Assembly (NCBI GenBank): GCA_034096865.1
Contig: JAWQFJ010012187.1
Coordinates: 1-12,500 of the forward strand
DNA: 12,500 nt
Direction: 5' to 3'
Source of the DNA: Theodoxus fluviatilis
Lineage: Eukaryota > Mollusca > Gastropoda > Cycloneritida > Neritidae
Shown here: piece by piece, positions 7,016-12,500 of the stretch
Layout: every line of letters begins with the position of its first letter
Position numbering within the stretch: the stretch's first letter is position 1
Program-made: the position numbers and the translations under genes
Notes under the pieces: model-generated
The model's input: only the letters and a program-made list of their open reading frames with translations
The model's database searches: none
Told to the model about the DNA's origin: nothing

Positions 7016-7500
7016 GTGCAGTAGGATTGTACTTCTATGAGATGTGTGCAGTAGGAGTGTACTATCTATGAGATGTGTGCAGTAGGATTGTACTATGAGG
7101 TGTGTGCAGTAGGACTGTACCGTCTATGAGGTGTGTGCAGTAGGACTGTACCGACTATGAGGTGTGTGCAGTAGGACTGTACCGTCTATGAGGTGTGTGC
7201 AGTAGGATTGTACCGTCTATGAGGTGTGTGCAGTAGGATTGTACCGTCTATGAGGTGTGTGCAGTAGGACTGTACCGTCTATGAGGTGTGTGCAGTAGGA
7301 CTGTACCGTCTATGAGGTGTGTGCAGTTGGATTGTACCGTCTATGAGGTGTGTGCAGTAGGACTGTACCGTCTATGAGGTGTGTGCAGTAGGAGTTTACT
7401 GTCTATGAGGTGTGTGCAGTTGAATTGTACTTCTATGAGATGTGTGCAGTAGGAGTGTACTATCTATGAGATGTGTGCAGTAGGATTGTACTATGAGATG
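7016..7500. repeat. 398-bp higher-order duplication within the minisatellite
   Basis: A set of shortened units (TACTTCTATGAGATG, then ACTATCTATGAGATG, then TTGTACTATGAG) at about 7028-7099 recurs at about 7426-7497. The spacing of 398 bp equals 13 units minus the 4-bp and 1-bp deletions it contains. The copies enclose a run of units with the GTACCGTC variant (7110-7380). Confidence 0.75.
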
Positions 7501-7885
7501 TGTGCAGTAGGATTGTACCGTCTATGAGGTGTGTGCAGTAGGAGTGTACTATCTATGAGGTGTGTGCAGTAGGAGTGTACTGTCTATGAGGTGTGAGCAG
7601 TAGGAGTGTACTGTCTATGAGGTGTGTGCAGGAGGAGTGTACCGTCTATGAGGTGTGTGCAGTAGGAGTGTACTATCTATGAGGTGTGTGCAGTAGGATT
7701 GTATTGTCTATGAGGTGTGTGCAGTAGGAGTGTACTGTCAATGAGGTGTGTGCAGTAGGATTGTACTGTCAATGAGGTGTGAGCAGTAGGATTGTACCGT
7801 CTATGAGATGTGTGCAGTACGAGTGTACTGTCTATGAGGTGTGTGCAGTAGGATTGTACCGTCTATGAGATGTGTGCAGTACGAG

Positions 7886-8518
7886 TGTACTGTCTATGAG
7901 GTGTGTGCAGTAGGATTGCACTGTCAATGAGGTGTGAGCAGTAGGATTGTACTGTCTATGAGGTGTGTGCAGTAGGAGTGTACTGTCTATGAGGTGTGTG
8001 CAGTAGGATTGTATTGTCTATGAGGTGTGTGCAGTAGGAGTGTACTGTCAATGAGGTGTGTGCAGTAGGAGTGTACTGTCTATGAGGCGTGTGGAGTAGG
8101 ATTGTACTGTCAATGAGGTGTGTGCAGTAGGAGTGTACTGTCTATGAGGTGTGAGTAGTAGGATTGTACTGTCTATGAGGTGTGTGCAGTAGGATTGTAC
8201 TGTCTATGAGGTGTGTGCAGTAGGATTGCACTGTCAATGAGGTGTGAGTAGTAGGATTGTACTGTCTATGAGGTGTGTGCAGTAGGAGTGTACTGTCTAT
8301 GAGGTGTGTGCAGTAGGATTGTATTGTCTATGAGGTGTGTGCAGTAGGAGTGTACTGTCAATGAGGTGTGTGCAGTAGGAGTGTACTGTCTATGAGGCGT
8401 GTGGAGTAGGATTGTACTGTCAATGAGGTGTGTGCAGTAGGAGTGTACTGTCTATGAGGTGTGAGTAGTAGGATTGTACTGTCTATGAGGTGTGTGCAGT
8501 AGGATTGTACTGTCTATG
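7886..8518. repeat. Recent 310-bp (10-unit) tandem duplication in the minisatellite
   Basis: Positions 7886-8208 match 8196-8518 at a spacing of exactly 310 bp, with one mismatch seen (7939 C versus 8249 T) over 323 bp. Neighbouring single units differ far more than this, so the ten-unit block duplicated as one piece recently. Confidence 0.92.
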
Positions 8519-8710
8519 TGGTGTGTGCAGTAGGAGTGTACTGTCTATGAGGTGTGTGCAGGAGGTATGTACTGTCTATGAGGTGTGTGCAGAAGGATTG
8601 AGATGTCTATGAGGTGTGTTCAGTAGGAGTGTACAACCGTGTGGTTTGAGTTTCTGGCAGATGCGCAAGCCCAGAGATACAATGTACTAGATCTTCATCG
8701 TTTTTCGTTT

Positions 8711-10050
<1,340 letters not shown>

Positions 10051-10231
10051 TATTGGATCTATGTATTGGATCCATGTATTGGATCCATGTATTGGATCCA
10101 TGTATTGGATCCATGTATTGGATCCATGTATTGGATCCATGTATTGGATCCATGTATTGGATCCATGTATTGGGTCCATGTATTGGATCCATGTATTGGA
10201 TCCATGTATTGGATCCATGTATTGGATCCAT
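10051..10231. repeat. 13-bp minisatellite, about 14 units, each with GGATCC
   Basis: The unit GGATCCATGTATT repeats nearly without change. The first unit has GGATCT and one unit (about 10172) has GGGTCC. The 13-aa repeats in several frames follow from the 13-bp period and are not a gene. Confidence 0.97.
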
Positions 10232-10419
10232 GGTTGAACGTAAGAATGACAAAGCTCGATTGTACTCACCTGAGGACGCATAGATTGAATTGCTTTTGAT
10301 TCACTGATAATTACCTGGGTTTCGATTCCTCTGACGAATACAATACAACAAAAATTTATTCAACGAGGGTATATACACAATGATCATTGTCCAGTGACTT
10401 CATATTTACATCTGTGTGC
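10232..10419. other. Unique spacer with possible LINE 3' tail and a palindrome
   Basis: The minus strand at about 10336-10375 reads CCCTCGTTGAATAAAT followed by TTTTTGTTGTATTGTATTC, which looks like a LINE 3' end with a (TTGTA)-type tail. ACAATGATCATTGT at 10377-10390 is a perfect 14-bp palindrome. No gene is seen. Confidence 0.4.
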
Positions 10420-10429
10420 TCTCTCTCTA

Positions 10430-10488
<59 letters not shown>

Positions 10489-10492
10489 TTCT

Positions 10493-10531
<39 letters not shown>

Positions 10532-10551
10532 TGTCTGTCTGTGTGTCTGTG

Positions 10552-10615
<64 letters not shown>

Positions 10616-10742
10616 CGTGTGTCTGTGTGCCTGTGTGTCTGTGTGTCTGTGTGTCTTTGTGTCTGTGTGTCTTTGTGTCTGTGTGTCTTTGTGTCTGTGA
10701 GTTTTGTGTTTGTGTGTCTGTGTGTCTGTGTGTCTGTGTGTG

Positions 10743-10777
<35 letters not shown>

Positions 10778-10802
10778 GTGACTGTCTGTCTGTCTGTCTG
10801 TC

Positions 10803-10869
<67 letters not shown>

Positions 10870-10885
10870 CTCTGTCTCTCTCTGT
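10420..10885. repeat. Compound (GTCT)n/(GT)n/(CT)n microsatellite
   Basis: In order: CTGT tetranucleotides (10431-10490), GT dinucleotides (10496-10530), CTGT again (to about 10615), mixed GTGTCT/GTGTGCCT hexamer-like units (10616-10744), CTGT (10745-10805), CT (10807-10865) and a degenerate tail. Long frames on both strands are Cys/Leu/Ser/Val or Arg/Gln/Thr/Asp repeat translations only. Confidence 0.97.
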
Positions 10886-11271
10886 CAATCACACGTTTCC
10901 AATTTCATCTAGTTGCAATCATGCAAAAGCTGTAGAAAGACGTTGAAAACATTTGTATATTTTTCTCCTAAATTGACACAAACAATTTCATTTCTAGTAC
11001 TGTTTGGATTGAATTTCATATTTTCGCTGCACTGTAGAAATATATTTCCTTTTTCCCAAACTCACATTGACTGAATGCGTATATCACGGTATATTACGGC
11101 ATTGTCAGAAGATGCTTGGAAAGCTGTCCTATAGAACAAAACAATTTAAAATTGTCATCCAAGACCCTGAGAAACATATTATTGCCGTCCTTCATCTCAA
11201 GTAATAACAGAAACATTGAAATAAAACTGAAATTACAATATCTAACCTAATAAAATCAACAAAGGCAGGGA
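10886..11271. other. AT-rich unique spacer, nothing coding seen
   Basis: About 390 bp of AT-rich sequence with no supportable frame. The only structure noted is the inverted repeat ACAATTT-A-AAATTGT (11141-11155). Confidence 0.6.

Positions 11272-11351
<80 letters not shown>
11272..11351. repeat. (AC)n microsatellite
   Basis: About 39 uninterrupted AC units, a Z-DNA-prone sequence. Confidence 0.97.
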
Positions 11352-11352
<1 letters not shown>

Positions 11353-11893
11353 TCCCCGGCCCCTTAACTTGGCTTAAAACTCGTAATTGCCTTTTACGAG
11401 TTTTGTTTCCTTTTCTGTTAAACGATAACATATGGTTCAAGTTTCGTCCAGACTGACAAAGAGAGAGAGTACTTGCCATTGTTGTGGAGAAGAGGGCAAA
11501 GTGAGTTGGCTCTGACGCTGCTGGCCCGTTCTTTAAGACTTACAGCCTGAGATCAACATCTTCCAATGTGAATCTCCGGCAACCAACACCACGGCGCTTC
11601 CCCAGCTTTGCAGTGTGAGTGACAAGCAAATTTATGAAACGGTGTCTCAAAAATGCATTCATCAAGTTTGCTTGTTCAAAACACTTGAAAAGAAAAGAAC
11701 GTAAGAAGCTATCATTCCTTTTGTTCTGTTTTGTAATGGGGTCTGTCGCCTTATCCGACAAACCGCTTTTGCTGAATTCTGCAGGGTTTCAAGCACTCAA
11801 AACCCACACTGCGCTAAAATTTCACTTCGAGAGGAGAAACGTTAGAATGGCAGCCCTGCCCTTTGATCTGGAGATCACTTTCCTGCAATAAGT

Positions 11894-11908
11894 CGCCACT
11901 AGGTGGCG
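11894..11908 (+). promoter_or_regulatory. CTCF-like binding site
   Basis: CGCCACTAGGTGGCG matches the CTCF core consensus CCASYAGRKGGCR at every core position. The arms CGCCAC and GTGGCG are mutually complementary around TAG, so a weaker match also exists on the minus strand. CTCF and this core motif are conserved across bilaterians. Occupancy is inferred. Confidence 0.5.
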
Positions 11909-12029
11909 TGTGGAAGGCAGAAGTGGTGACATCATCAGTTCGTGCTGCGCACTTCTACTCTCTTGTCACTTCTGACGATGATAGCACCGCGGCGCCGAGG
12001 TGCAAGGGAGACAACTGCTGCACGCCTCC

Positions 12030-12054
12030 ATGGCGGGGCGGTCTGCCCCTGCAG
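12030..12054 (+). other. Possible short first coding exon: ATG to splice donor
   Basis: CCTCCATGGCG gives an ATG with G at +4 (C at -3). The frame reads MAGRSAPA and reaches CTGCAG|GTCAGT, a good donor, 25 nt later. It overlaps a GGGGCGG GC box in a CpG-rich patch. It could equally be chance. No downstream exon is identifiable here. Confidence 0.2.
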
Positions 12055-12339
12055 GTCAGTGGATAACGCCGTGAACGCCAGGGCTTCAATGCAGATGAAA
12101 GGTGCCCGGATGACGGCGGTCACTCTGTGCTGTCGAAGTCACCTGGTGCCGGCCCTCCTAAGCTTTGGTGGCGCTCCTCGCCTCAGCGGTAATGACCTGT
12201 CCTGAGTGTGCCCGTTTCCCGCCAAAATCAATGTGATGTACATGCACAGTTCACGCAGTCAGACTGCCGTGTAGGCCTGACGCAAAAACCTGTCGGACTG
12301 GGTTTACCTGCATGCACCCTCACAAACCATGCAAACAAT

Positions 12340-12396
12340 CAAACAAACAAACGAACGAACAAACAAACAAACAAACAAACAAACAAACAAACAAAA
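12340..12396. repeat. (CAAA)n tetranucleotide array
   Basis: About 14 AAAC units, with two CGAA variants near 12352-12359. Confidence 0.95.
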
Positions 12397-12451
12397 GAGC
12401 AGAAATAATGGCATGAAACAAGAACGAACACCCGAAGATAAGTTTGAGAAT

Positions 12452-12500
12452 ATGGATGGATGGATGGATGGATGGATGGGTGGGTGGGTGGGTGGGTGGG
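12452..12500. repeat. (GGAT)n changing to (GGGT)n, cut by the window edge
   Basis: About six GGAT units followed by six GGG runs with single-T loops (12478-12500). The GGGT part is an ideal parallel G-quadruplex former. The array continues beyond the window. Confidence 0.95.

Larger units (their letters stand above)
5604..8634. repeat. 31-bp minisatellite, about 98 tandem units
   Basis: Each 31-bp unit carries the blocks TACTGTCTATGAGG, TGTGTGCAGTAGG and AGTG or ATTG. About 98 units fill 3,031 bp with only a few length variants: a 4-bp insertion near 5697, 4-bp losses near 6507, 7091 and 7489, and 1-bp losses near 7031 and 7429. Common base variants are GAGGT/GAGAT/GAGGC, TGTGC/TGAGC, GAGTG/GATTG/GACTG, ACTGTC/ACCGTC and CTATG/CAATG. 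They cluster regionally, so the array evolves by local unequal exchange. The period is not a multiple of 3 and I found no long frame across it, so it is non-coding. There are no spacers, so it is not CRISPR. Confidence 0.98.
11352..12339. other. Unique region with candidate regulatory sites, no proven gene
   Basis: Frames of up to 90 codons exist on both strands but start at non-ATG codons or lack any recognisable content. The right half (about 11890-12200) is richer in GC and CpG than the rest. It holds a CTCF-like site (11896-11908), a GC box (12034-12040) and an ATG-to-donor stretch (12030-12054). Confidence 0.5.

Noticed and set aside
5604..8634. CRISPR-like array
   Set aside because: The units are contiguous with no unique spacers, and the context is a eukaryotic genome.
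10316..10329. tRNA T-arm-like GGGTTTCGATTCC
   Set aside because: It has one extra T against the B-box, and no matching acceptor stem, anticodon arm or CCA context is present, so no tRNA or SINE is called.
10356..10935. Cys-Leu-Ser-Val and Arg-Gln-Thr-Asp repeat frames (up to 182 codons)
   Set aside because: They are translations of the compound GTCT/GT/CT microsatellite in overlapping frames on both strands.
11192..11479. Minus frame with poly-Cys-Val
   Set aside because: It is translation of (AC)n, and its flanks lack any domain.
11540..11891. Opposed 73-codon and 90-codon frames
   Set aside because: They overlap on opposite strands, start at TTG and GTG, and show no motif. They cannot be told from chance.
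11863..12408. Several 60-90 codon frames on both strands in the GC-rich part
   Set aside because: Mutually overlapping, no recognised domain; the last runs into the CAAA array. They reflect fewer stop codons in GC-rich DNA.
12478..12500. Telomere-like GGGT repeat
   Set aside because: Animal telomeres use TTAGGG. This grows out of a GGAT microsatellite and is internal simple repeat.

Overview
The window looks like nuclear DNA of an animal, most likely a marine invertebrate. A gastropod or other mollusc is my best guess, with low confidence. It carries eukaryotic retroelements, very dense simple repeats, a 3-kb minisatellite and long intergenic stretches without open frames. By my tally, tandem repeats cover about 4.9 of 12.5 kb. 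I see no intact host gene, no bacterial-type operon, no CRISPR array and no RNA gene that I can support.

Layout. (a) 1-837, minus strand: the 5' end of an LTR retrotransposon. A 423-bp LTR (415-837) is followed by a primer-binding site that matches the 3' end of tRNA-Leu, then by the start of a coiled-coil Gag-like frame that runs off the left edge. (b) 1164-1234: a (GA)n tract. (c) 1235-4006, minus strand: a decayed, 5'-truncated non-LTR retrotransposon (LINE). It has a partial APE-type endonuclease, a reverse transcriptase with its middle deleted, and a C-terminal zinc-finger-like domain. (d) 4007-4391: a long purine tract, (GA)n then GGA/GGC. (e) 4617-4905: a GGAT tetranucleotide array. 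(f) 5055-5167 C-rich and 5452-5500 G-rich tracts of opposite polarity. (g) 5604-8634: a minisatellite of about 98 units of 31 bp, with traces of a 310-bp (10-unit) higher-order period. (h) 8715-8827: (CT)n. (i) 8828-10050: unique sequence with a pre-miRNA-sized hairpin. (j) 10051-10231: a 13-bp minisatellite. (k) 10420-10885: a compound GTCT/GT/CT array. (l) 11272-11351: (AC)n. (m) 11352-12339: unique sequence with a near-consensus CTCF site and a small GC-rich patch that could hold a first exon. (n) CAAA and GGAT/GGGT arrays to the right edge.

Functionally, the only protein-coding content I can defend is retroelement-derived. The LTR element could still have a working promoter and an open gag start, but only its first part is in the window. 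The LINE is dead: it has four or more frameshifts, one in-frame stop and a missing RT segment. The rest is repeat-rich intergenic or intronic DNA with a few candidate regulatory sites.
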